DNA of 42,534 nt from Clostridia bacterium (GCA_017524165.1 JAFWUH010000041.1:1-42534); one strand, 5' to 3'. Positions 24,012 through 33,403 are shown, numbered from the stretch's first letter. Translations and numbers: made by a program. The notes: generated by a model not told the origin, from the letters alone.

Positions 24012-24929
24012 TTATTCGGTCTTGTCGGCCGGATCGTTATGTGCTTGAAGCGTAGCGGCATACTGTGTTGGCGTATAACCCGTTTTCGTGTGAAATTGTT
24101 TAGAAAAATGCTGTATAGAGGAATAACAAAGTGCTTCCGAAACTTCACTAATGGTAAATCGTCCCTGACGGATCAGTTTTTTTGCTTCGGTCACCTTCAT
24201 ATCAATATAGTAGTGCATCACGGTTGTCCCGGTAGCATTACGAAACAGTTTTTTGATGCTGGTTGGACTCAATTGTGTATGATTGCAAATATCCGTAAAA
24301 GTGATATGACGGTACAGATTATCATGCAAATAGTTAATAATTTTATTGGCGCGTTCATTGTCGGTCATTTCTTGCATCGTTGTCTGAATATCTGAATTAT
24401 TTGCGGTGTCTTTTCGGATGACTGAAATCAACAACATTTGTAAATACATTTGAATCAATTGCTCTGCGCCAAAGGTTTGCTCGGATTTCCGAATCAATTC
24501 ACAACTGACAAAAAAATTCAACGGACTTGAAAAAGCTTTTGGCGCTTCGCTGATTATTCTGTTAATATACTTTATTTGGGATTTTGTCGCAGAAAACACA
24601 CGATTAGCAATTTGGTGCAGCTGTGATGCTTTACAGGTAAAAGTAACAATAATAAGGTTTACCGGTTCATGACCGGTGGCGCGGTGACTGTGAAAGAAAT
24701 TTGGCGGATAGAGAATGGCTTGGCCGGCTTTTAATATCTTTTCTTCATTAGTATTGGGATTGACAATAAGTGTGCCGTGATCAATATACATGAGTTCCCA
24801 AAAATCATGTGATTCACCGTCAAATTTGAATTTCGGTGTTTCTTCAAAATAGAAAATGGTAATGATTTCATCCACAACAATAGATTGAATCGGCTTCGTA
24901 AAAACATACTGTGGTACTGCGCTCGCCAT
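24012..24929 (-). CDS. AraC-family transcriptional regulator
   Basis: This 305-aa protein has an N-terminal cupin-like sugar-sensing domain (residues about 15-150, with FWELMYIDHG and GQAILYPPNFFHSHRA) and a C-terminal AraC domain (about 205-300). The latter has two helix-turn-helix units, ending in the family signature ALCYSSIQHFSKQFHTKTGYTPTQY. I chose ATG 24929 after AAAGAGGG. It diverges from the 1684-aa secreted protein; the intervening region carries repeated TGTCCTTTTT elements in both promoters. It is probably the sugar-responsive activator of the carbohydrate locus and autoregulated (inference). Confidence 0.92.
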   Translation of the reverse strand: MASAVPQYVFTKPIQSIVVDEIITIFYFEETPKFKFDGESHDFWELMYIDHGTLIVNPNTNEEKILKAGQAILYPPNFFHSHRATGHEPVNLIIVTFTCKASQLHQIANRVFSATKSQIKYINRIISEAPKAFSSPLNFFVSCELIRKSEQTFGAEQLIQMYLQMLLISVIRKDTANNSDIQTTMQEMTDNERANKIINYLHDNLYRHITFTDICNHTQLSPTSIKKLFRNATGTTVMHYYIDMKVTEAKKLIRQGRFTISEVSEALCYSSIQHFSKQFHTKTGYTPTQYAATLQAHNDPADKTE

Positions 24930-24970
24930 AAAAACCCTCTTTTCAATATAAAATAGAAGAAGACACAAAA

Positions 24971-24999
24971 AGTATAACATATAGTGTCCTTTTTTGCAA
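24971..24999 (-). promoter_or_regulatory. Promoter of the AraC-family gene
   Basis: On the minus strand TTGCAA (24994-24999), a 17-nt spacer and an extended -10 TGT-TATACT (24971-24976). A TGTCCTTTTTT element lies in the spacer and -35. Confidence 0.65.
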
Positions 25000-25111
25000 A
25001 TTAAAATTAAATAATAAAACCTTTTTATGGAAAAAATGCCTTTTTATACAAGTCTAAAATCTTTTAAACATAAAAAATGTCCTTTTTGACAAAAAAAATG
25101 TCCTTTTTGAC
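24983..25111 (+). promoter_or_regulatory. Repeated AraC-family binding-site candidates
   Basis: ATGTCCTTTTTGAC occurs identically at 25077-25090 and 25098-25111, a 21-nt step equal to two DNA turns. Related forms lie at 24983-24998 (AGTGTCCTTTTTTGCA) and 25036-25049 (ATGCCTTTTTATAC). Tandem direct half-sites next to a promoter with a poor -35 are what AraC-type activators use. Confidence 0.7.
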
Positions 25112-25112
25112 G

Positions 25113-25141
25113 AAGACAGATCAGTTTTGGCATTGTATAAT
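25113..25141 (+). promoter_or_regulatory. Activator-dependent promoter of the 1684-aa gene
   Basis: A perfect TATAAT at 25136-25141 has a poor -35 (AAGACA at 25113-25118). The second ATGTCCTTTTTGAC copy ends 1 nt before this -35, fitting activation by the AraC-family protein. Confidence 0.6.
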
Positions 25142-25223
25142 AAGATTGAACCAAATTGAGAGGTATATTTGTTTGTTTTGCAAAAATATATCATCAAATT
25201 TTTAGTTAAGGAGTGTCTTTTTT

Positions 25224-28200
25224 ATGATGAAGTCTTTAAAGAAGATCGACGGATTGCCTCGAAAAACATTAGCGGTCCTTTTAAGTGTCTTGCTTGTGTT
25301 TTCCGCACTTTCTATCGGCGTAACGGCAAAGACAACGCTGTATGGCGAAAGCTTCTCTGCAAAAACAACCCTGTTGGGAAGTTGGAATTCATCTGCAAAC
25401 AACGGTGTTTGGCGTGCAGAATATGCCACTTATAACACCGGCGGTGTTTGGTATCCAATGCAGGTAGTAAGCGATGAGCAAGGCAGCTTCAGCTCTACCG
25501 GCATGCATGCCAATCAACCGGCGGCATTCTTAAATGACGACGGTATTATTTTACTTGCAAACCAATGGGGCAACACGACCTCTTGGTGGGATAAGGCGGC
25601 TGTTTCATTTGTTTGTCCGGAAGATGGACTTTATCGTCTTTCGTGCGCACAAATCAAAGCCGGAAATTCGGAGGCATTTATTCCTGCAACCGGCAATGAA
25701 GGACATTTATTTGTTTCCAAAAACGGCGTTAAGATTTGGCCCACCGATGCTGATTTTGCTGTGGTAACACAGAATAATCCGCCGAATTTTGAGCCGTTCG
25801 ACATTGAATTGGCAGCGGGCGATGTGATTCGTTTTGAAGGATACGGTGTTGCCGCGGGTGGGGAAGATCTCACAAATAATGGCAGTTGGCAAAACCATAT
25901 TTTTGTCGACCCATCAATCACGCGCATCTATGCTAAAGATGTTGAAATGTCCTATGTCCTTGCAGAATCGGATAACGGCGTTACTGCATTCCGTTCTATT
26001 TGGAACGAAAACAGCGCTTCGCCTTCCGATTTGGTTTGGGATAATTATAACTGGCGTGCTGAATACACCAACGCTAATTTGAGCGAATGGGTGTCGATGA
26101 AGATGACAGGGACAGAAGGCAGCTTCAGTTTTAACGGCACCCATGAAAGTCAACCTGCTTCCTATGTTTATAATAATAGCATTATCCTGTTGGCGAACCA
26201 ATGGGGCGGTGGCGGCTGGTGGGATAAATCCGGCGTAGCTTATGTGTGTAAAGAAGCGGGAAATTATTTACTTACCTGTGATCAGATCAGAGCAGCGCTT
26301 AGCAATTCATTTGCTGTTGCAAACGGCAATGAAGGTCGTTTGTCTCTGACCAAAAACGGGGTCAAGATTTGGCCGGTCGATGCGGATTATGCGACTATTA
26401 CCGCAACCTCTGCACCCGCCTTTGAACCGATGCAGATTCCGTTGGAAGCGGGCGATATCCTCCGCTTTGAAGGATACGGTGCGACCGTCGGATCTACAGA
26501 TATGAGCAATGGAGGTAATTGGGAAAACCATATTGCGATTACACCTGCCATTGCAAAAATAATTGATGTTTCCTATAAGACACCGGATGTACAGAAACTT
26601 TCTGTTACGGCATACAAAGATTTGTTTGCAGCTTGGGCAGATTCTGCATCGGCGACGCTTAATTGGGATAACTATCAATGGTATGCGCAATATCAAACTT
26701 CCAATACCGGGAACTGGGTTAATATGGTTCGCGCTACCGATCAATACGGGACGGTTGGATTTGGTTATTCCGCATCGGCAAACAGCCAGCCATGCTTGAA
26801 TGTTGCAGATAACGGTGTTTACCTCTCGGCAAACCAGTGGGGCAGCGGCGCCGGCTGGTGGGATAAATCCGGTATTGCCTTTACAGCACCGAAATCCGGC
26901 ATATATTATTTGACCTGTTCGGAGATCAAGCCCTATCGGGAGACTGATTTAGTGTCAGAGCATGAAGGTCGCGTGGTCTTGACCAAAAACGGTCAAAAGA
27001 TTTGGCCGCAAAATGCAGATTTTGCTTCTGTAACTCAAAACAGCACACCCACTTTCAATCCGATGACCATCGAACTTAATCAGGGCGATGTTCTTCGTTT
27101 TGAAACGACCAGTGCATTAATTGGCGCGACAGAATTAGATAACGGCGGCAATTATTTTAATAATGCAATTTATCTGGCTCCTGAAATCAACGCTCTTCTT
27201 GCAACGGTTTATAGCGATAACAGTACTTCGCTGATTGGGCAAGGCGATGTTGATTTGATTGCCAACGCGGTTCCGGAAGTTGCTTGCTTCCGCAACGACG
27301 AGATGATTTCAACGCCCGCGTATGGGATGAACGCTCCGCAAAATATGACCGACCGCGACTGCAATACGGTTTCGGTTTCCGAATTTAATATGGGGAACGG
27401 CAACGGCGGCGCTGATGCTGACGCCTATCAAACATTGACCTATGAATTCGGCGGAGAAGCTGTTGTAAAACAATTGCAGGTTCTTCACAATGCCGACAGC
27501 GGTCTCTATACGGCAAAGTATTCGCTTTATATTGGCGATGATATGGCAACCCTTTTTGATAAGGAAAATTTAATCTACTCTTATGACAATGAAACCAACC
27601 CGACACGCAATCAGACTTTTAATATTTCCGGATATTTGAAAGGATATTGTTTCGGTATCAAGATTGAAAAGAGCAATGTTGCTCCGTCTGATAATAATTG
27701 GTATGCATCTTTTGCAGAAATCGGTGCTTCCGGTTATGTTTTGAATGATATTGACGGAGATAATCAGGTAATTGCAAACGATTTAGTCGCGCTTCGTGCG
27801 GGACTCTTGAGCGGAATCCCTTATAAAGATCGTTTTGATGTATCTGAGGACGGCGCATTTAATATCAAAGATTTGGTTCGTTTGAAAAAGAATTTTGATG
27901 AGATGAGCAAGGGCATCAATCCGGTGGTCAGTCTTTCGGCAAAGCCGACTAAACCTTTTGCCGATCCGGAAACATTTAGCACAGCCGGATATGCGGCTCC
28001 CGCATGGATGCGTGATATCGAAAGATATACCGAAGCCTCCTATGCGGACGGTTTTACAACGCAGGCAGATATTGATGAGTGGAGCCCGTATTTTGACTTG
28101 TTCTTAGGCGGTTGGTCCAATAATATCGACACATTTAAGTCTGCGGGCAAGAAAATCGGATCCTATTTTGATCCGTATCATGTTACGAATCGTACAGATT

Positions 28201-30278
28201 TAGCGGTGAAAAGTCCGGATGGCACCTATGCCATTTCCGATTATCCGTCCGATGATCCGTTATACATCGTGTGCCACCATTCTGATTTGGTATTGGATTG
28301 GGCAAAAAACTATGTGAAAAAATGCCTGGATTTTGGGGCACAGGGTATGTTCTTAGACGATATTCGTGCCGCATATTGGGCGAACCCGAGTCGTTATAAT
28401 GAAGGATATGGCGAGACCTGCGTTTCAAACGACCATGTGCATACCGGAAGCGGAGTAAACAGTCATGCATTGGTTGACGGAACTGTCAAAGAGCTTTATA
28501 AACTAATCAAACAGCGCGATCAAAATAACTATGTTATTTTGAACGGCGGAGATTATACCGCTATGAGAAATGATGAAGAATTGTCTTACGCACATGTCAT
28601 TCGTTACGGTGACGCTGCGATGTCGGAGAATTATATTTACGGTTCCGACGGTGCGCGTTGGTTATCGCCTGAGTATATGATTACCTATGGAAAGCGTTTC
28701 TATAACGAGGGTATCAACCAAGGCAAAGCGCACTTTGTTCTCTGCTATTCATATGATCAAATGGTCAGCACTACGCAAATCCTTGCCGCAGCAAAGAACA
28801 CACTGGCTTTTACTCGCCTTTATGACTTTGCATGGAGTGATTATAATGTTTTGCGCAAAACCGCTTTGAGCAGTCAAGTGATCAAAGAATTATACAGCGC
28901 GAAGACTGGTGCCGCCGGTGTGCTCGGCACTTATTTCGGTCGTGTGACCGATGCCGCAAGCGGTGCACCGATTGCCGGTGTTACAGTTCAGTCCGGTACG
29001 GTTTCGGTTACTACGGATGCCAACGGATACTTCTGCATTACTCCGCCGGTCAACAATTACAGCGTTACATTGACGAAGAGCGGTTATGCCGACGCTACAG
29101 GTACGCTTTGCGGTTATCAGAATATCTTTGAGATGACAAAATCTTCCGGCACGATTTACTATGTATCCAATACAGGGAACAACAAAAATAATGGTTTATC
29201 TGCCGATCATCCGTTCAAAAGTTTAAATTATGCGGATGCAAATAATCTTTTGCAACCCGGCGATACCGTTGTCGTTTCCGCCGGCACCTATAATCTGCCA
29301 AATCAGACCACATACCGTTCTAACGGCACTGCCCAAAAACCGATTACTTATGTTGCCGACGGGGAAGTAACTCTTCGTTTGAAAAAAGGAAATGGCATTG
29401 GCTTGATTTTGAACGGCTCTAATACCGTGTTTGATGGATTTACCGTAGAAGGCAGTTCGACCGGCGTCGCCGGATTAATGAAGATTGCCGGTTCCGGTAT
29501 AGAAGTACGCAACTGCACCTTCCGTGATTCTGCTTACTTCAATCTGTCGAACAGGATTGCTTCTGCTGCTGCGGTAGAAATTACCGGTGCAAATGCGTTC
29601 CTGCATCACAACATTTTCGGTCAGGATTTGTTTGTCGACGCGGCGTTGGTTGTGAATGCCGCAGGCGCGAGAGTGCTGAACAACACCTTTGACGGTTCTG
29701 ATTGCCTCGGAGGACATGGTGCACTTGCTGTGAATTTCGGTGCCAATTCCGCGAATGTTCAGGTACAGAACAATATTGTTCATAATTATACAGATCTTTA
29801 TAATGGCTATTATTTCGCCCTTGGTGATTTTGGCAATAATGTTTACGCCAATATTGCTAATGGCGCCGGAAATGCTGTTCGCAGTACCGACCTTACTGCC
29901 ACTGATGTTCGCTTTATGAATCCGTCGAATGGGGACTATGCATTAAAATGCGACAGTGTTGCTGTCAATGCCGGTGCAAATGTCGGATTTGCATGGCGCG
30001 GTGAGGCAACCGATATCGGTGCTGTTGAAAGCAAGTTCTCGAATTTGAATTATGATGCCGTTGACAGTGCTTCCGGTATCACCTATCGCACCTTTGCAGA
30101 TGCGGTGGTTGCGGTCAACCGTTCCGAAAGTGCATCGAATTCCGTTACGATTTCGACTGGAAGACCCGGTGTAGTATTGAAAGAATTAGCCGGTGCCAAT
30201 CAGTGGACTGCTGATGCCAACGGTAATGTTTTACTTACCGTTGCACCCGGAGCATCCCTCATTCTGTTCGCAAAATAA
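25224..30278 (+). CDS. 1684-aa secreted multidomain carbohydrate-active protein with dockerin
   Basis: After a signal peptide (1-37) come three related modules (about 38-235, 245-440, 455-655) marked by LLANQWG..WWDK, KNGxKIWP and RFEGYG. A discoidin-like domain (about 665-835) follows. Next is a dockerin (about 840-897) with two Ca-binding-type repeats (DIDGDNQVIANDLVALR; DVSEDGAFNIKDLVRLKK). A TIM-barrel glycosidase-like domain (about 920-1230) contains GMFLDDIRAAY with candidate acids Asp1045/1046. A carboxypeptidase-regulatory-like domain (1234-1305) and a parallel beta-helix (1310-1603) complete it. No anchor is visible. It probably binds and cuts a branched polysaccharide outside the cell; the family and substrate are not clear. 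ATG 25224 follows AAGGAG. Confidence 0.8.
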   Translation: MMKSLKKIDGLPRKTLAVLLSVLLVFSALSIGVTAKTTLYGESFSAKTTLLGSWNSSANNGVWRAEYATYNTGGVWYPMQVVSDEQGSFSSTGMHANQPAAFLNDDGIILLANQWGNTTSWWDKAAVSFVCPEDGLYRLSCAQIKAGNSEAFIPATGNEGHLFVSKNGVKIWPTDADFAVVTQNNPPNFEPFDIELAAGDVIRFEGYGVAAGGEDLTNNGSWQNHIFVDPSITRIYAKDVEMSYVLAESDNGVTAFRSIWNENSASPSDLVWDNYNWRAEYTNANLSEWVSMKMTGTEGSFSFNGTHESQPASYVYNNSIILLANQWGGGGWWDKSGVAYVCKEAGNYLLTCDQIRAALSNSFAVANGNEGRLSLTKNGVKIWPVDADYATITATSAPAFEPMQIPLEAGDILRFEGYGATVGSTDMSNGGNWENHIAITPAIAKIIDVSYKTPDVQKLSVTAYKDLFAAWADSASATLNWDNYQWYAQYQTSNTGNWVNMVRATDQYGTVGFGYSASANSQPCLNVADNGVYLSANQWGSGAGWWDKSGIAFTAPKSGIYYLTCSEIKPYRETDLVSEHEGRVVLTKNGQKIWPQNADFASVTQNSTPTFNPMTIELNQGDVLRFETTSALIGATELDNGGNYFNNAIYLAPEINALLATVYSDNSTSLIGQGDVDLIANAVPEVACFRNDEMISTPAYGMNAPQNMTDRDCNTVSVSEFNMGNGNGGADADAYQTLTYEFGGEAVVKQLQVLHNADSGLYTAKYSLYIGDDMATLFDKENLIYSYDNETNPTRNQTFNISGYLKGYCFGIKIEKSNVAPSDNNWYASFAEIGASGYVLNDIDGDNQVIANDLVALRAGLLSGIPYKDRFDVSEDGAFNIKDLVRLKKNFDEMSKGINPVVSLSAKPTKPFADPETFSTAGYAAPAWMRDIERYTEASYADGFTTQADIDEWSPYFDLFLGGWSNNIDTFKSAGKKIGSYFDPYHVTNRTDLAVKSPDGTYAISDYPSDDPLYIVCHHSDLVLDWAKNYVKKCLDFGAQGMFLDDIRAAYWANPSRYNEGYGETCVSNDHVHTGSGVNSHALVDGTVKELYKLIKQRDQNNYVILNGGDYTAMRNDEELSYAHVIRYGDAAMSENYIYGSDGARWLSPEYMITYGKRFYNEGINQGKAHFVLCYSYDQMVSTTQILAAAKNTLAFTRLYDFAWSDYNVLRKTALSSQVIKELYSAKTGAAGVLGTYFGRVTDAASGAPIAGVTVQSGTVSVTTDANGYFCITPPVNNYSVTLTKSGYADATGTLCGYQNIFEMTKSSGTIYYVSNTGNNKNNGLSADHPFKSLNYADANNLLQPGDTVVVSAGTYNLPNQTTYRSNGTAQKPITYVADGEVTLRLKKGNGIGLILNGSNTVFDGFTVEGSSTGVAGLMKIAGSGIEVRNCTFRDSAYFNLSNRIASAAAVEITGANAFLHHNIFGQDLFVDAALVVNAAGARVLNNTFDGSDCLGGHGALAVNFGANSANVQVQNNIVHNYTDLYNGYYFALGDFGNNVYANIANGAGNAVRSTDLTATDVRFMNPSNGDYALKCDSVAVNAGANVGFAWRGEATDIGAVESKFSNLNYDAVDSASGITYRTFADAVVAVNRSESASNSVTISTGRPGVVLKELAGANQWTADANGNVLLTVAPGASLILFAK

Positions 30279-30341
30279 AAATTTACCCGAAATTACCAAA
30301 AAAAACGCAAAAAATAGATGGAATTTTAGTAAAAAATGTAG

Positions 30342-30358
30342 TATAATCTATCTATAAT
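30342..30358 (+). promoter_or_regulatory. Tandem -10 boxes before the anchored WWDK protein
   Basis: Two TATAAT boxes (30342-30347 and 30353-30358) lie 11 nt apart, about 50 nt before the gene at 30404. -35 boxes are weak (TGGAAT near 30319). No terminator is seen after the preceding gene, so this may add to read-through transcription. Confidence 0.5.
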
Positions 30359-30403
30359 GCAAATTGATTTTATCACATTTTGCAATAATAAGGAGGAAAA
30401 CAC

Positions 30404-31996
30404 ATGAAAAGAGTTTTATCAATGATTATCGCACTTGCCTTGGTTCTGTCGGTTGCCTGTAGCGTATTCGGTACGGTTTCGGCAGAAGATGTTTCGACCG
30501 AAACACCGGTGGAAGCATTTGGCGAGTTGCTGAAAGCATGGAACAGTGTCGCCGACAAGAATGTGCCGACGGACGGTGCATGGGTACCCGAGTATGCCAC
30601 AGCCAATGCCCCGGAATGGCAAAAAATGAAGCGTTTTTCCAGTGATATCTACAAAGGATTCAGTGGTGCAGGTCAATTTTCGTCGCAACCGGCTATCAAT
30701 TTGGATGAAGGTACTACGGATGAACCGTCCAGATTTGTTATTTTATTAGCAAACCAGTGGGGCGACGGAAACTGGTGGGATATGGTAGGCATTTCTTATA
30801 CTGTCCCGGCAGACGGAACCTATCTTCTTTCCTGTCCGTTGATCAAAGCAGGTACAGAGACTGCTTTTTTGAATGGTAATGAGGGTCGAATCCGCTTAAC
30901 GAAAAACGGTGAAAAGATTTGGCCGACCGATAAGGACACAGCAGTTGTCAATCAATATGTTGCTCCTGCTTTTGCGGATATGCAACTTGAATTAAAGTCC
31001 GGCGATATTCTTCGCTTTGAAGGATACGGTCAAAAAGTCAATGCAGTAAATAAAGAAAATACCGATTGGGAAAATCATATTGCGTTGAATCCGACTATCG
31101 CAAAGGTTGTTGATAATAACAATAATAATACCGTAGATAATTCGGGTAATGGTACAGATTTGTCGCCAACACCGGATCAGACAACAGTGCCTGATGCAAC
31201 GCCGGATTCTGCCGGAACTCCTGCTTCGGCATCGAAAGTGGAAGAGGTCATCAATGCAAATGCTTCCTTAAAAGCGGCACATGCTGCCAACAATAAGAAA
31301 CTCAATGCATGGCGCGCTATGTACTTAGACGCTAACTGCGAAAACGGTCCGAAAGATATGATGATCACGGACACCATGTTCTCCATGAAATCTATTGACA
31401 GTGCCATGCCGTTTATCAATCCGTATGATACCGGCGTAATTTTAAACGCCAACATGTGGGCAGACGGCGTTGGCGGATACTGGGACAAAGCTGTTTTAGC
31501 CTATGTTCCGAGCGAAAGCCAAACCATTAAACTTCGCGGCAGTGCGGCGAACAAAAAGATTTCCAACCTGGTTGCCGCAGACGAGAAGGATCCCACGCAG
31601 ATCTTGACTTCCTTGACTGTTTCCGAAGCACGCGTTGCCATCTTTATTGGTGAAAAGAAAATTTGGCCGACCGATAAGGATTATGTCATTATTAATGCCA
31701 ATACTTCGATTGACTTCCCGGAATTGGAATTAAATCTGAAAAAAGGCGATAAGCTTTACATTATGTCCTATGGCGCAATGCCCGGTCAAGAAATCACCGG
31801 TAATATGAATTCCGAGTGGCGGAACCATGTTTTGATGGATCCGGAAGTTGTTGTCCTTTCCCACGGCGGAAACGGCGGGGCAACTTCAAACAAAACCGGG
31901 GCAACATTCCCGTTATTTGCGGTATTGGGTTGTGTGGTTGTCAGCGCCGGTGCTTTGATTGTTTTGGGCAAAAAACGCCTTGAGGCTATCCGATAA
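30404..31996 (+). CDS. Surface-anchored protein with two WWDK modules
   Basis: This 530-aa protein has a signal peptide (1-27), a first module (about 40-235) clearly related to the three in the preceding gene (LLANQWGDGNWWDMVG, EGRIRLTKNGEKIWP, ILRFEGYG, WENHIALNP), a Pro/Thr/Asn-rich linker (237-280), and a second, more divergent module (about 300-490: ILNANMWADGVGGYWDKA, GEKKIWPTDKDY). Its tail SNKTGATFPLFAVLG followed by a membrane helix and GKKRLEAIR resembles a degenerate sortase signal. It may hold or present the same glycan at the cell surface as the secreted partner (inference). ATG 30404 follows AAGGAGG. Confidence 0.8.
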   Translation: MKRVLSMIIALALVLSVACSVFGTVSAEDVSTETPVEAFGELLKAWNSVADKNVPTDGAWVPEYATANAPEWQKMKRFSSDIYKGFSGAGQFSSQPAINLDEGTTDEPSRFVILLANQWGDGNWWDMVGISYTVPADGTYLLSCPLIKAGTETAFLNGNEGRIRLTKNGEKIWPTDKDTAVVNQYVAPAFADMQLELKSGDILRFEGYGQKVNAVNKENTDWENHIALNPTIAKVVDNNNNNTVDNSGNGTDLSPTPDQTTVPDATPDSAGTPASASKVEEVINANASLKAAHAANNKKLNAWRAMYLDANCENGPKDMMITDTMFSMKSIDSAMPFINPYDTGVILNANMWADGVGGYWDKAVLAYVPSESQTIKLRGSAANKKISNLVAADEKDPTQILTSLTVSEARVAIFIGEKKIWPTDKDYVIINANTSIDFPELELNLKKGDKLYIMSYGAMPGQEITGNMNSEWRNHVLMDPEVVVLSHGGNGGATSNKTGATFPLFAVLGCVVVSAGALIVLGKKRLEAIR

Positions 31997-32011
31997 TTGT
32001 TCAATCATTTC

Positions 32012-32045
32012 GAGATGGGCTGATGTATTTCAGTCCATCTCTTTT
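32012..32045 (+). terminator. Terminator after the anchored WWDK protein
   Basis: An 11-bp stem with one G-T pair (32012-32022 with 32031-32041, 8-nt loop) is followed by TTTT. Confidence 0.8.
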
Positions 32046-32059
32046 AGAAAAAAGTTTAA

Positions 32060-32073
32060 ACAAAGCGCTATCA
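32060..32073 (+). promoter_or_regulatory. cre-like catabolite repression site
   Basis: ACAAAGCGCTATCA matches the CcpA operator TGAAAGCGCTTTCA at 11 of 14 positions, including the central GCGC. It lies between the terminator and the start of the oxidoreductase/GH2/transporter operon. CcpA is not encoded in the window, so this is inference from sequence. Confidence 0.5.
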
Positions 32074-32131
32074 TTAGAATCCGATTCAGCGATGAAATTT
32101 GCGCATTGTTTAAAATGAGGAGTTTATTCTT

Positions 32132-33403
32132 ATGGAAAAATTAATTCGTGTTGCGGTAATTGGTTGCGGCGGTCGAGGTATGTATTCTTACGCGCCTTAT
32201 GTAAAACAGTTTGAAAACGCCGAGATTACAGCGGTTGCAGAGCCGATTGCCGAACGCCGTGAGTTTTTTGCCGAAACCTATCATTTGAAACCAGAAAATT
32301 GCTTTGAAACGGCGGAGGAGTTTTTTGCACAGCCTAAAATGGCTGAGGTTGTGTTTATCTGCACGCAAGACCGTCAGCATTATGCGCATACTATTGCAGC
32401 ATTGAAAAAAGGTTATGACATTTTGTTGGAGAAACCGGTTTCCAATCTGCCGGAAAACTGCATTGATATTGCTAATACTGCAAAACGGTTAGGCAGAAAA
32501 GTTATGGTCTGTCATGTGTTGCGCTATACACCGTTCTATCAAAAAATCAAAGAAGCAATACAAAACGGTGAAATCGGTCAGGTCATGTCGTTGCATCAAT
32601 TTGAAGATGTCGGCTGGGGACATTATGCCCATAGCTTTGTCAGAGGCCTTTGGCGAAATTCCGATGAGACTTCACCGATGATTTTGGCAAAATGCTGTCA
32701 TGATATGGATATCATTTTGTGGTTGATCGGATCTGATTGCCAAAAGGTTTCTTCCTTTGGTACATTAAGTCACTTTGTTCCGGAAAATGCACCGATCGAG
32801 GGTGACCGTTGCACGAAGGAATGTCCGAAATATGATTCTTGTCCTTACTGTGCCGATAAAGTTTACCATAACCCTAAATGGGCGTGGGCACAACAGGCGG
32901 TCGTGTTAAATCCCAATGAAGAGAAATTGCAAAAAGCATTGAGTGAAAATAAGTATGGTCGCTGTGTGTATCGCTGTGATAATAATGTTGTGGATCATCA
33001 AATTGTTAATCTCCAATTTGAAGGCGGCGTAACCGCATCGTTGACCATGTGTGCGTTCACCAATGAAATGACGCGTGAAATCAAGATCATGGGTACGCGC
33101 GGTGAAATCATCGGTAACATGGAGGAAAACACCGTTACGATCAAGCGCTTTGGCGAAGAACCGGAAGTGATTGATATTCGTACAATCGCAACCGATCTTT
33201 CCGGACACGGTGGCGGCGAAAACAAAATGGTTCGCGATTTGTTTGCTATGGTTCGCGGCACGGATAACGGTGCGGCATTAACTTCTATTGATAAATCCAT
33301 TCAAAGTCATATTATGGCATTTGCCAGTGAACGGTCGCGTGTGGAAGGCGGTCGTGTTGTCGAGTTAGAGGAAATTTACAAAGAGCATACACAGATTATT
33401 TAA
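32132..33403 (+). CDS. Gfo/Idh/MocA-family oxidoreductase
   Basis: This 423-aa protein has an N-terminal Rossmann fold with IGCGGRG (residues 10-16) for NAD(P), the family's catalytic-region EKPVS (100-104, Lys101), and a KCCHDMDIILWL segment carrying the usual conserved Asp/His. An unusual insert near residues 228-245 has four Cys (CTKECPKYDSCPYC) that could bind a metal. Such enzymes oxidise or epimerise sugar derivatives; next to a GH2 glycosidase and a sugar importer it probably processes a released sugar. ATG follows GAGGAG; the GH2 gene begins 24 nt after the stop. Confidence 0.88.
   Translation: MEKLIRVAVIGCGGRGMYSYAPYVKQFENAEITAVAEPIAERREFFAETYHLKPENCFETAEEFFAQPKMAEVVFICTQDRQHYAHTIAALKKGYDILLEKPVSNLPENCIDIANTAKRLGRKVMVCHVLRYTPFYQKIKEAIQNGEIGQVMSLHQFEDVGWGHYAHSFVRGLWRNSDETSPMILAKCCHDMDIILWLIGSDCQKVSSFGTLSHFVPENAPIEGDRCTKECPKYDSCPYCADKVYHNPKWAWAQQAVVLNPNEEKLQKALSENKYGRCVYRCDNNVVDHQIVNLQFEGGVTASLTMCAFTNEMTREIKIMGTRGEIIGNMEENTVTIKRFGEEPEVIDIRTIATDLSGHGGGENKMVRDLFAMVRGTDNGAALTSIDKSIQSHIMAFASERSRVEGGRVVELEEIYKEHTQII

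Noticed and set aside
23888-24148. 86-codon minus-strand frame
   Set aside because: It overlaps the C-terminal end of the AraC-family gene in another frame and reads through palindromic repeats; a common spurious call.
25077-25111. Tandem copies as a start of a CRISPR array
   Set aside because: Only two 14-nt copies with a 7-nt gap, in a promoter, with no spacers or cas genes.
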